Positions 42,377 through 50,505 of a stretch of DNA of 64,000 nucleotides are shown one piece after another. Under the pieces are notes generated by a model. The model saw only the letters and a program-made list of their open reading frames with translations, made no database searches and had not been told where the DNA came from. Numbering within the stretch: position 1 is the first letter of the stretch; every line of letters begins with the position of its first letter. Position numbers and translations under genes: made by a program. The stretch comes from an uncultured Kiloniellaceae bacterium (lineage in GTDB: Bacteria > Pseudomonadota > Alphaproteobacteria > Kiloniellales > Kiloniellaceae). The stretch covers positions 62,001 through 126,000 of the forward strand of contig CANMQP010000018.1 of the NCBI GenBank assembly GCA_947500035.1. Direction: 5' to 3'.

Positions 42377-43633
42377 CTAGAGCGCGACGATCTCCCGCAT
42401 GGCGGTCAGGAACTGTGCCACCTCCTGTTCGGTATTGTAGTGACACATGGAGACCCGCACGCAGTCCGTCAGACCCAGCGGCGTCAGGATGTTGGCGGAA
42501 TAGTGATCCGCCTTGCGGGCATGGGTCCGGATGCCGCGCTCACGCAAAGCGCTCACCAGTGTCTCCGCATCCATGCCTTTCACGTACATGGAGACCAGCC
42601 CCTCGCGCAGAGGGTTCTCCGGCCCGCAGAGCACGCCGACCTCGGGCATCTCGGTCAGGCCCTTGAGGTTGCCGGTGCCGAAGAGCATGGCGTCGGTCAG
42701 GTCTTTTTCATGGGCATGGATCGCCTTGCTCGCCGCCTCGATCCGTGCGCGCCGGTCGGTCGCATCCGTCACCTGGCTGCCCAGCCATTCGAAGTAGTTC
42801 ACGACATCGGAGAAGGTCGCATAGGCGCCGGTATCGCGTGTGCCCAGTTCCCACTGTTCCTGCGTCGCGCCGATCAGGCCGTCATGGGGCAGCTGCGTGA
42901 AGCGGTCCGAGATCCAGGCAATACCGTAGCCGTGGCGCGAGAAGGCCTTGTAGGGCGAGATCACATAGCCGTCGATACCATAGGAATCGATATCGATCCC
43001 GCCGTGGGCCGCGTGCTGAATGCCGTCGATGATGATGAAGCAGTCCGGCGCGACACTTCGGATCGCCTTGGCGATGGCCCCCACATCGACGCCCATGCCG
43101 CTGACCGGGGAAGTGTGCAGGATGGTCGCAACCCGGGTGTCGGGGGTGATGTGCGGCTGGTAGTCTTCGGCGGTGACCGATCCGCTCTCGGCGTTATGTT
43201 CGACGCAGACGTAGTCCTTCCCGGCAATCCCCGCCCAGCGGATGCAGGCACTCCGCGAAGCAGGATGCTCCAGGCTACTGCCTAAAACGATGCCGCCCTT
43301 TTCGGCCCCCAGGATCGCCGTACTGATCAGGCGGAACAGCAATTCCGTACCGCTTTCACCGACAAAGACCTGACCGCCGGTCGCATTGAAGAAAAGTTTG
43401 GTGTCTTCCTTCGCCTTGGCAATGATCCGGACCAGCTCTTGGGCCGCCGGATTGTCGCGCCCCTGATTGTCCGGGATTGCCGCCATCTCTTGCGAAGTCT
43501 CGACCACGGAGTTCAGGGTCAGCGCGCCACCGGCATTCTCGAAGAAAACCCGGTTCCCCTGATAGGGGCAGCTCTCCACATGGGCGAAGCGCGCACGGAC
43601 GTCGTTGATCAGGTTTTCGTTGGATCCCAGCAT
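42377..43633 (-). CDS. Class V aminotransferase/cysteine desulfurase-like enzyme
   Basis: This is a PLP enzyme of about 418 residues. RVFFENAGGALTLNSVVETS is the N-terminal substrate loop. FIIIDGIQHAAHGGIDIDSY carries the cofactor Asp and His. The Schiff-base lysine is in GYVISPYKAFSRHG. It resembles SufS/isopenicillin-epimerase-type members that are not housekeeping desulfurases. ATG 43633 follows GGAAAAGAGG. It is divergent from a LysR gene, its likely regulator. Amino-acid lyase or desulfurase activity is plausible; the substrate is unknown. Confidence 0.85.
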   Translation of the reverse strand: MLGSNENLINDVRARFAHVESCPYQGNRVFFENAGGALTLNSVVETSQEMAAIPDNQGRDNPAAQELVRIIAKAKEDTKLFFNATGGQVFVGESGTELLFRLISTAILGAEKGGIVLGSSLEHPASRSACIRWAGIAGKDYVCVEHNAESGSVTAEDYQPHITPDTRVATILHTSPVSGMGVDVGAIAKAIRSVAPDCFIIIDGIQHAAHGGIDIDSYGIDGYVISPYKAFSRHGYGIAWISDRFTQLPHDGLIGATQEQWELGTRDTGAYATFSDVVNYFEWLGSQVTDATDRRARIEAASKAIHAHEKDLTDAMLFGTGNLKGLTEMPEVGVLCGPENPLREGLVSMYVKGMDAETLVSALRERGIRTHARKADHYSANILTPLGLTDCVRVSMCHYNTEQEVAQFLTAMREIVAL

Positions 43634-43763
43634 CCTCTTTTCCTTTGTATAACCGCTCATCGCGGAGCCCGGCGCAGACGCTTTAGCAGACCCCCTGCTT
43701 GATAGCACCATCATTCATGCGGTAAAAAGCCCATATTCGAGCAATCATTCATGAGTAAAACTC

Positions 43764-44696
43764 ATGCAAAATCCGCCTCAGGGCGCAAGCGATTCCCTCA
43801 TCCTGGCCGCCCTGCCCGCCATCGAGGCCGCCGCGCGACTGGGCAGTTTCACCCGCGCCGCGCAGGAGCTGGGCCTGACCCAGGGCGCCGTCTCCCGGCG
43901 CATTCAGTCGCTCGAGAGCCACCTTGGTGTCGCCCTCTTCACCCGCCAGGGCCGCGCGGTCAGGATCACCACCGACGGCCTGCGCCTGGCAGAGAGCGCC
44001 ACCGCGATCCTGCGCCAGATCGAAACCACCCGCCTGGAACTCAGCGGCTCCCTGACCGGCGCCTTACGCATCGGTGTCCTGCCCTCCCTGGGCGGCCTCT
44101 GGCTCGCCCCGCGCCTGCAGGCCTTCACGCAGCTTCATCCCGCCCTCTCGGTCAGCGTCTCCACAGTCGACGCCGACTTCAGCGCCGCCCACAAGGACCC
44201 GGTCAACTGGGATCCCTCGCTCCTGGACATCGTGCTCACCTGGGGTTACGGCGGCTGGACGCCTCTGACCGCCATCAGCCTTTTCCGCGAAGAAATGATC
44301 GCCGTCTGCAGCCCGGACTTCAAAAGCCAACACGGCATCGAGGCCACCGCCGACCTCTGGACCGCCCCGCGCCTCGCCCACACCACCCGCCCCAACGCCT
44401 GGGACGCCTTTGCCGAAGCCCGGTCTATTGCAGTCGCGCCAGGTTCCACAGTTTCGAGCCCGCCGCCACAACTGGCCTTCGACCACTTTTACATGATCCG
44501 CGAAGGCGCGTTGGCGGGCAGCGGTTCGGCTTTGCTGCCGGCGTTCCTGATCGCCGATGACATCGCCAGGGGGATACTGCTCCAGACCGGTCCGGCCTGG
44601 AGCACCGGCGCACAGTATGCGGCCGTGGGGACGAGCACGGCCTTTGGGCGACCTGCGGCGAAGGCGTTTCTGGATTGGCTCGTGGGCTCCACTTAA
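43764..44696 (+). CDS. LysR family regulator, GcvA-like
   Basis: This is a 310-residue LysR protein with a helix-turn-helix (AIEAAARLGSFTRAAQELGL, QGAVSRRIQSLESHLGVALF). The effector domain contains VSTVDADFSAAHKDPVNWDP and FYMIREGALAGSGSALLPAF. The start codon overlaps an imperfect dyad (ATGAGT-AAA-ACTCAT, 43751-43765). It is divergent from the class V aminotransferase, which it probably regulates. Confidence 0.87.
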   Translation: MQNPPQGASDSLILAALPAIEAAARLGSFTRAAQELGLTQGAVSRRIQSLESHLGVALFTRQGRAVRITTDGLRLAESATAILRQIETTRLELSGSLTGALRIGVLPSLGGLWLAPRLQAFTQLHPALSVSVSTVDADFSAAHKDPVNWDPSLLDIVLTWGYGGWTPLTAISLFREEMIAVCSPDFKSQHGIEATADLWTAPRLAHTTRPNAWDAFAEARSIAVAPGSTVSSPPPQLAFDHFYMIREGALAGSGSALLPAFLIADDIARGILLQTGPAWSTGAQYAAVGTSTAFGRPAAKAFLDWLVGST

Positions 44697-44749
44697 GGAA
44701 AAGCGCAGTTAGCATATTTCACTAGGCAAGCGTGATTGCGTTGATTTGA

Positions 44750-45094
44750 TTGCATTTTCTTCCGACGATCATTGCAATAAGCAGAGACCACCACAACAAA
44801 GTCCCGATCATTTTGCTCAAGGTTTTTCTTGGCTGGACTTCCTTAGGTTGGGTTGCAGCCCTGATCTGGAGCTTCATTCGGCCGCATCAAACGAACGCGT
44901 CGTTCGGTCCCTCCTGCATTGGTAACCTCTTCAGCATCAAAGTTGCAGAAACCGCAGCAGAAGCGGTTCCGGACGGAGTTGCCGCGTGCAGATTTCATAA
45001 AGCAATAATCGGTAAACTCTATTCGCATTATTCTGTAAGACCGAAATTCAAACCTGAAGTTCGGTCAGCTAGGGTGAGGCCTCATATTCTTTGA
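44750..45094 (+). CDS. Superinfection-immunity (Imm) family protein, possibly N-terminally interrupted
   Basis: The recognisable part is FLPTIIAISRDHHNKVPIIL followed by the membrane segment KVFLGWTSLGWVAALIWSFI, the core of the T4 Imm-like superinfection-immunity family (PF14373). These proteins sit in the inner membrane and are named for blocking phage DNA entry, though chromosomal copies are mostly uncharacterised. In the same frame just upstream, GTG-ATT-GCG-TTG-ATT (44732-44746) would encode VIALI, the usual hydrophobic lead-in, but TGA (44747-44749) follows directly. Either TTG 44750 is the start or the gene is broken. The C-terminal ~70 residues are not family-like. Confidence 0.55.
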   Translation: MHFLPTIIAISRDHHNKVPIILLKVFLGWTSLGWVAALIWSFIRPHQTNASFGPSCIGNLFSIKVAETAAEAVPDGVAACRFHKAIIGKLYSHYSVRPKFKPEVRSARVRPHIL

Positions 45095-45108
45095 TGGTCT
45101 TGATTGTG

Positions 45109-45194
45109 TTTTGCCGGGTTTTAGGCAGGGGAGGTCTCGAAAGCGGGCCCGTAGGCCCGGTGAGAGGCGTCAACGCCCCTAAAACCCGGCAAAA
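45109..45194. repeat. Structured inverted-repeat element (possible RNA or MITE-like relic)
   Basis: TTTTGCCGGGTTTTAGG (45109-45125) is the exact reverse complement of 45178-45194. The enclosed 52 bases contain further helices: TCTC with GAGA, GGGCC-CGTA-GGCCC and GGCGT-CA-ACGCC. This predicts a long closing stem with a branched interior. No target-site duplication or transposase is seen. It lies in a 300-base gene-free stretch just before a tandem array. Confidence 0.65.
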
Positions 45195-45237
45195 TACGAC
45201 CCGCCTGGGACGTGGTCCCCAGACGATAAGATTATGA

Positions 45238-45319
45238 GTTCTGGGAACCACATTCTGGGAACCACATTCTGGGAACCACGTTCTGGGAACCACGTTCTGG
45301 GAACCACGTTCTGGACTAC
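45238..45319. repeat. Tandem array of five 14-bp units
   Basis: RTTCTGGGAACCAC is repeated five times head to tail (45238, 45252, 45266, 45280, 45294), with only the first base varying, then a partial sixth unit. Each unit contains the small dyad TTC-TGG-GAA. The array lies 70-80 bases upstream of the DUF3592 gene and could be a repeated binding site or a slippage-prone repeat. Confidence 0.8.
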
Positions 45320-45395
45320 GTCGTGTCGCCCGTCTTTCAGCTATGGGGTCACGACGCTATAGCATCGCTCCACTCTTAACGCCTTGCCAGAAAAC

Positions 45396-45947
45396 ATGAC
45401 TTTGTCGTCAAGACCGTCAAGGAATAGGAGTTCCCAACCCAGAGGCCAAGACTTGAGGAAAATTTTTCCGGGTATTATCAGCGTCCTTCTCTTCCTGGGA
45501 GCCGGCTGGCTCTGTTGGATTGGCACAGCGGAGGCGCTTTCTGCACATGCCAGCAAAAGCTGGGCAGCCGCAGAGGGAAGAATCACCTATTCGGAATTTG
45601 AATACTCCGGCACCGGTTCAAGCAGGCGACGCCAACCTGTCGTGCGCTACAGCTATATGGTCGAGGGTATCGACTATGCATCCGACCGTATCGCATTCGG
45701 CCCCGTTCCAAGCGACAAAGGCGGCGGGGCGGTGCTGACCACCAGTCGGGACGATCGGATATATGCCTTCGCAACACTCAAAGAAGGTTCTCCCGTCACA
45801 GTCTATTACGACGAGCGTATGCCATCAGAGGCCGTGTTGCTGCGTGGCGGCGGCACATTCGTGCTCATTTATTACTTTTGCGGATTGCTGGCGGCTGGAA
45901 TGGCGGTGCTCTGCTTCATGTTGGCGACAGGCCGCATCAAGGGATAA
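45396..45947 (+). CDS. DUF3592 domain membrane protein
   Basis: This is a protein of about 183 residues with an N-terminal membrane helix (IFPGIISVLLFLGAGWLCWI), a ~90-residue extracytoplasmic beta domain and a C-terminal helix (FVLIYYFCGLLAAGMAVLCF). WAAAEGRITYSEFEYSGTGS, VVRYSYMVEGIDYASDRIAF and GSPVTVYYDERMPSEAVLLR are DUF3592 signatures. Function unknown. Its start could be ATG 45396 or TTG 45384. Confidence 0.82.
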   Translation: MTLSSRPSRNRSSQPRGQDLRKIFPGIISVLLFLGAGWLCWIGTAEALSAHASKSWAAAEGRITYSEFEYSGTGSSRRRQPVVRYSYMVEGIDYASDRIAFGPVPSDKGGGAVLTTSRDDRIYAFATLKEGSPVTVYYDERMPSEAVLLRGGGTFVLIYYFCGLLAAGMAVLCFMLATGRIKG

Positions 45948-46261
45948 CGGCGCAGAGTCGTTTTACAGCCCTATCCGGCCTTCGCCTATCGAGGATGCGA
46001 CCGGGCAGCTTCTCACGACCGCAATGGCAGCGCAGAGCGCACCTTGAAGCCAAGGCGGAGATACCGGCAAGTTCGCCCTGCTCACCCTTACTGCGCCCGC
46101 AGCGAACGACCGCTTCCCCCCGTTTCAGTCGCCTACTGCACGGCGGCTAAGGTCGCAGAAGGGCTCAATGCGGAAGCTCGTTGCACATCGAACCAATGGC
46201 CGCTGTGCGGACAAAGCCGCCTTCCACCTACCACGCGTTAAGGTCCGCTTATAGAGAGGCT
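45948..46261. repeat. Gene-free stretch with a dispersed 14-mer
   Basis: I see no gene here. TGCGGACAAAGCCG occurs at 46206-46219 followed by CCTTC, and again at 46846-46859 followed by ACTTC. A near copy is at 53451. The rest shows no structure I can name. Confidence 0.4.
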
Positions 46262-46657
46262 TCAGAACCACATGTCTTTCACCGTTCGACCATCAGGCGG
46301 AAGTGCTTTGAAGCTGTCGTGCCCCTCAAAGTGTCGGATTGGAAGTTCGCTGATTGGTAAGGGGTCAGACATCCGAACATTCACAGCAGTCCGCTCGCGC
46401 CCGTTTTCATCCTCGGAACACGCGACGTAATGCGTCAGACATCCGCAATGAGCGCAGAAGTGGAAATAGATATCGCCACTATCACGACGCCGATACGTAG
46501 TCGTTTGCCCGGTCGTTTTAATGTCATAGCCAATAAATCCGTAGGCCCACAGGGCACCGTAGCGCCTACAGATTGTGCAATTGCAGGCAGTGACCGACTT
46601 TGGCAAGGTGTCCATTGTCCAGCCAACTTCGCCGCAGTGACAGGTCCCTGTCAGCAT
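46262..46657 (-). CDS. GFA/CENP-V family zinc protein (copy 1)
   Basis: This 131-residue protein has the Cys pattern of the glutathione-dependent formaldehyde-activating (GFA) fold: GTCHCGEV, ACNCTICRRYG and FCAHCGC, binding two zinc ions. The family name comes from one proposed activity and most members are uncharacterised. A second member lies 230 bases upstream on the same strand. The two are related but clearly diverged, so this is not a recent duplication. Confidence 0.87.
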   Translation of the reverse strand: MLTGTCHCGEVGWTMDTLPKSVTACNCTICRRYGALWAYGFIGYDIKTTGQTTTYRRRDSGDIYFHFCAHCGCLTHYVACSEDENGRERTAVNVRMSDPLPISELPIRHFEGHDSFKALPPDGRTVKDMWF

Positions 46658-46886
46658 GTCTCAAACTCCTCTGTCGGCAGCGTCGGCGATCATTGCGATA
46701 GACTCGAGCGGGCCATCTCAGTGCTTTGGCCATGATACCACTGTCGGTTTTGGCCTGCCATACTGCTGACATTCGCGTGCGCCGCAGCATCCTGCAGTTT
46801 GGGCTCTACCTTGCCATTTGCTGCACTCCCGACAGATGACGGCTATGCGGACAAAGCCGACTTCTGAGCGCGGACTCCAAACTCAG
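46658..46886. other. Gap between the two GFA genes with the second dispersed 14-mer
   Basis: There is no gene here. TGCGGACAAAGCCG at 46846-46859 sits between CGGCT and ends in AGCCG, so a five-base-pair hairpin is possible. Confidence 0.35.
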
Positions 46887-47288
46887 CTAACCGACGATCG
46901 GACCGTCGTGTTGCTTTCCCGCATCTCCGATTTCATCCCAATTTGCCTTTGAGCCGACGAAGATGTGATGCGCGACTTTCAAGTTCTCTACGTCGCCAGG
47001 CAGGAGCCCCGCCGGAACAAACATGCGTGCTTCGTCATTTTTGCCGGGCAACGAAGAGCCACAGACACTGCAGAAATTGGACTCCCAATCAGCATCTGGC
47101 TTTTTCCACGTTCTGATGCTGCTGCGGCCTTTAATCCAATTGAATGCCTCATTCTCGATGACAACAACTGGAATGCCGGTGCTGCCGGTGTACCTACGGC
47201 AGATAGAACAGTGACAAACGTAAATTTCCGAAACAGGCTTTCCGACCTCAAACACGACTGCGCCACAGTTGCATCGGCCGGTTAACAT
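46887..47288 (-). CDS. GFA/CENP-V family zinc protein (copy 2)
   Basis: This 133-residue protein has GRCNCGAV, VCHCSICRRYTGS and FCSVCGSSLPG as zinc-binding Cys motifs. The middle (FNWIKGRSSIRTWKKPDADW) and the C-terminal GSKANWDEIGD element are typical of the GFA family. The substrate is unknown. Confidence 0.87.
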   Translation of the reverse strand: MLTGRCNCGAVVFEVGKPVSEIYVCHCSICRRYTGSTGIPVVVIENEAFNWIKGRSSIRTWKKPDADWESNFCSVCGSSLPGKNDEARMFVPAGLLPGDVENLKVAHHIFVGSKANWDEIGDAGKQHDGPIVG

Positions 47289-47749
47289 CCTGGTTTCTCG
47301 CCACTTGCTTTTGATCCATCGGTGCTTCCAAGGATAGGTTTGGCACCTGGTGAGTACAATCTGCTTCTACCAGAGCATTGAAAAAGCGGCGTTGGACCGC
47401 GACGAATGACGGTTTCTCCCATGTCCTAGTTGGGCTCCATTTAGCCTTTCGCTGCAATTTGAATAGACTTCCGTTCTTGGCACTTTGCAGCCATTGACGG
47501 TCGAAGTGTCGATGTCTGCTCAAGGCTCCAAACCAGACCTTCACTGCAGTCTGGAGCCTCTAGCAATCTCCAGCCATAAGGATGGTACGACCGAAGAATT
47601 CCTCAGCGTCATCCTTCTGACCTCAAAGGACGGGGTGATCCGGCACAAAGATACTCGCTGCAAGCAACGAACCGGGTGAGATTATACCAGGAGTCTGGCT
47701 GGAAACCGGTTGCCGTTGCCTGCGGTTTTGATCCACCCAACGGATCGCC
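47289..47749. other. Gene-free stretch between GFA copy 2 and rsgA
   Basis: About 460 bases hold only short frames without recognisable domains or ribosome-binding sites. It may be decayed coding DNA; I see nothing that can be named. Confidence 0.4.
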
Positions 47750-48844
47750 CTATCCCTTGCCCGTGTCCTTCCTGTTTTTTTGCTTGATGACCTGACGGAC
47801 CATTTTGCCGAAGGCCTTGTCCTTGGATCTGCGTTCAGCGAGGCTGGCCGAATTGAAAGCTTCTTCAGCCATCAGTTTGCGCCATCGGCCTAGTCGACGC
47901 GCATCTATTTCACCCTTTGCCATCGCCATCAGAATCGCGCATCCCGGTTCCGTAGCATGCTGGCAATCTCTGAACCGGCACTGGGTCGAGAGGTCGTGAA
48001 TGTCGGCGAAGACATTCGCGATGCCGGACGCCGCCTCTGTCAGTTGAAGCTCGCGCATTCCCGGCGTGTCCAGAACGACGCAACCGCCTTGCACGATGTG
48101 GAGTTGCCGCCGTGTCGTTGTATGACGCCCCTTCGCGTCGTCTTCGCGAATTGCCTGCGTCTCGATCGACTGGTTTCCAGCCAAAGCATTTGTCAGGGTC
48201 GACTTGCCCACACCGGATGATCCCAAAAACGCGACGGTTTTGCCTTGCTTGCACCATTCCGCCAGCTTCAACCCTGGTTCCGCGCCGCGCGCGTCGAGCG
48301 TTATAACGGGCACCAGTTCGGAAATTCCCCGCGCCTCATTCTCATAGCGTTCGGAAGAGTCAGCCAAATCACTCTTGGTCAGAACGATGACCGGCGTGAT
48401 CTGGGCCTCAAAGGCCAGGGCGACATAGCGTTCCAGGCGGGCGATGTTGAAATCCTGATTGCAGGAGGAGACGATGAAGACCGTGTCGATGTTGGCCGCA
48501 ATCAACTGGACCTGACGATCCGTTCCCGGCGCGCGGCGTTTCAGCAGGCTCTTGCGCTCCAACAGGCGGCTGGAAGCCGGCAGCTTTGAATCGAGCAGCA
48601 GCCAATCGCCGACCGTCACGTCCGGACGGGATGGAATCGTCTGGTCGATATCATCACCGATGACGTGCAGCGCGCTGCGGTGCACTTCGATCACGCGCAC
48701 CGGCGGCATCTGCGCCATCTCCTCCACGCTGATCTGCTGCGCGAAAAAAGGCTGCCAGCCCAGGGTTTCGATTTTGGATAGAGATCGTTCTGATCCTTGC
48801 CCCTGCAAGGAGGATGAAAAGAACTGGGAGTAGTCCCGTGTCAT
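47750..48844 (-). CDS. rsgA: Ribosome small-subunit-dependent GTPase A
   Basis: This 364-residue protein has the circular permutation of RsgA/YjeQ. An OB-fold lies at ~40-110. TKSD (G4 motif) comes before the P-loop GSSGVGKSTLTNALAG (G1), and DTPGMREL (G3) follows. The C-terminal zinc knuckle is CRFRDCQHATEPGC, and there is a basic tail (KQKNRKDTGKG). It helps mature the 30S subunit and hydrolyses GTP on the ribosome. It is longer at the N-terminus than E. coli RsgA and resembles the second, accessory type found in many bacteria. Confidence 0.93.
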   Translation of the reverse strand: MTRDYSQFFSSSLQGQGSERSLSKIETLGWQPFFAQQISVEEMAQMPPVRVIEVHRSALHVIGDDIDQTIPSRPDVTVGDWLLLDSKLPASSRLLERKSLLKRRAPGTDRQVQLIAANIDTVFIVSSCNQDFNIARLERYVALAFEAQITPVIVLTKSDLADSSERYENEARGISELVPVITLDARGAEPGLKLAEWCKQGKTVAFLGSSGVGKSTLTNALAGNQSIETQAIREDDAKGRHTTTRRQLHIVQGGCVVLDTPGMRELQLTEAASGIANVFADIHDLSTQCRFRDCQHATEPGCAILMAMAKGEIDARRLGRWRKLMAEEAFNSASLAERRSKDKAFGKMVRQVIKQKNRKDTGKG

Positions 48845-49164
48845 GGGTTTGAGCTTTCATGTCGGTGCCACGAGCGTCGCCCGGGCTCTAAGTGTCAGGT
48901 CTGTCTGAGATCGCAAACCAACTCGCCCGCCCGTCTCACTTGGGCAGCGTCGTTTAAGAGTTGCTTTTGCGCCGGGAGGCCTGATGCCTCCCCACTTAGT
49001 CAGGACATGAAATCTCCGTTACGTTATTTAGAGAATAGCCGGGACTCGCCGGGTTTTCAAGCGCTTGCGCGCAACAGTGCTACGCGCATCAATCAGGATG
49101 ACAAAGCATCATTGGCCCGGTCACAGCATCAAAAGACCATGACCGGGCCACGACGCCTGACAGG
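48845..49164. promoter_or_regulatory. rsgA upstream region with two hairpins
   Basis: There is no gene in 320 bases. GGGAGGC-CTGAT-GCCTCCC (48974-48992) forms a seven-base-pair hairpin in the probable rsgA leader. GGCCCGGTCA (49114-49123) pairs perfectly with TGACCGGGCC (49140-49149), 16 bases beyond the end of the methyltransferase relic, where it may act as a terminator without a T tract. Confidence 0.45.
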
Positions 49165-49789
49165 CTAAATCCGCTCGAGGATCACCAGAGTATCCGTGAC
49201 CTGGGCCGTCTGGCCGCCCGGACCCGTGGCCTGACGCTGCGAGGGGCCGACGAATACCTCTTTCCAGCCATTGGATTCAAGATCGAGGTCCTTCAGGACC
49301 TCCGCCGCCGCCGGGAACTCGGTATCCGGCTCGGCCCAGGACCAGGGCGCGATGGAACCGTGCGACGCAATGATCAACAGACCTTTTCTGGCCACGGCCT
49401 CGGCGGCACGCCGGAGAACCTTGATCCGCGAAAATTCGATCGGCGATTCCAGAAAAATCGCACAGACCAGTTCGAAGTCTCCTGCCGGAAAGCTCTGGCT
49501 GAGATCGTGTTTCGCGAAGCTGATCCGGCCTTCAACGCCGGCCGCTTCTGCATTTCGCCGCGCGTAGTCCAGGGGCCGTCTGCGAAACATCGACGGCGGT
49601 CACCTGCCATCCCTGCCCGGCCAGCCAGACGGCATCGTCGCCCTTGGCGCAACCCAGCTCCAGAGCACGCTGCGGCTGCCGCTGCGCCACGAAGTCTGTC
49701 AGAACGGCGGACGGCCGCCCTGAGCTTTTCGGCGACACCCCTTGGTAGTGCCGCTCCCAGAAAGCTTGCGACGAATTCTCTTCCTGCAT
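49165..49789 (-). pseudogene. Class I SAM-dependent methyltransferase with a single-base frameshift
   Basis: The N-terminal frame (MQEENSSQAFWERHYQGVSP, RALELGCAKGDDAVWLAGQG, the SAM-binding motif I) reads to VDVSQTA. It then loses sense at a run of four G on the plus strand (49572-49575). One base fewer there would continue into LDYARRNAEAAGVEGRISFA and the rest of a normal ~207-residue methyltransferase ending at 49165. The family resembles thiopurine/tellurite-type methyltransferases. A true mutation and a sequencing error are both possible. It is divergent from an Rrf2-type regulator that probably controlled it. Confidence 0.8.
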
Positions 49790-49884
49790 GATTTGATCCT
49801 TTCCAATCTCTGGCCCCAACCGCGACCAGGCCGCGCGTGGTTGAGGCGAACAACAAAGTGCGACTATTCGTATCTTCATATGAT

Positions 49885-49912
49885 ACGTGATAGGTGAGAG
49901 TCAATATCACGT
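49885..49912. promoter_or_regulatory. Inverted repeat in the methyltransferase-Rrf2 gap
   Basis: ACGTGATA (49885-49892) and TATCACGT (49905-49912) are exact inverted copies separated by 12 bases, giving a 28-base dyad. It lies centrally between the two divergent starts and is the obvious candidate operator for the Rrf2 protein. Confidence 0.6.
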
Positions 49913-49976
49913 AATTTCTTTTGTTACGTATGCACTTCAGTTATGCTCTGCGGAAGGAAGAAAGGAGCGCCACTTC

Positions 49977-50417
49977 ATGCGTTATGACAGCCGTTTGCCG
50001 CGGGTTTTGCATGTCCTTCTGCATCTCGAAGAGAGGTCGGAACCGGCGACCTCGGAAGAAATCGGCCGAATGCTGAACACCAATGCGGCAGTCGTCCGCC
50101 GCACCATGGCGGGCCTGCGCGAACAGGGTTACGTTCAGTCGGCAAAGGGCCACCGCGGCGGCTGGACGCTGGCAAGACCCCTGTCCGAAATGACACTACT
50201 TGGGATCTACGAAGCCCTGGGCTCACCGAAACTCTTCGCCCTCGGCAAGTCCGAGGATGCCCCCGCCTGCCTGATGGAGCAGGCGGCGAATGCCGCGACC
50301 GAGGACGCCCTGGAAAAGGCCGCCGCCTGCTTTTCCGACTCCCTTGCCGCTATCACCATGTCGGATCTGGCCGGGGATTTTGCGGCAAGGCTCCGTGAAT
50401 GGAAGAAGCGACGATAG
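49977..50417 (+). CDS. Rrf2 family transcriptional regulator
   Basis: This is a protein of about 146 residues with an Rrf2 winged helix (RLPRVLHVLLHLEERSEPAT, AAVVRRTMAGLREQGYVQSA, KGHRGGWTLARPLSEMTLLG). IscR-type cluster Cys residues are not present as a triad; Cys appears only in PACLMEQAAN and AACFSDS, so an iron-sulfur cofactor is unlikely. AAAGGAG precedes ATG 49977. It is divergent from the broken methyltransferase. Confidence 0.87.
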   Translation: MRYDSRLPRVLHVLLHLEERSEPATSEEIGRMLNTNAAVVRRTMAGLREQGYVQSAKGHRGGWTLARPLSEMTLLGIYEALGSPKLFALGKSEDAPACLMEQAANAATEDALEKAAACFSDSLAAITMSDLAGDFAARLREWKKRR

Positions 50418-50505
50418 GGACCCTTTCTCGCGCACAAAAAACGATGCGCGACTCCGCAATCCCCCCTTCAGCCGTCGCGACAGGGCCGATCATGGGGTCT
50501 GTTCT

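Noticed and set aside
45109-45194. Calling the inverted repeat an insertion sequence or MITE
   Set aside because: No transposase, target-site duplication or second copy is visible here; it is reported only as a structured element.
47248-47544. 98-residue minus-strand ORF between GFA copy 2 and rsgA
   Set aside because: It overlaps the start of the GFA gene, has no ribosome-binding site and no recognisable domain.
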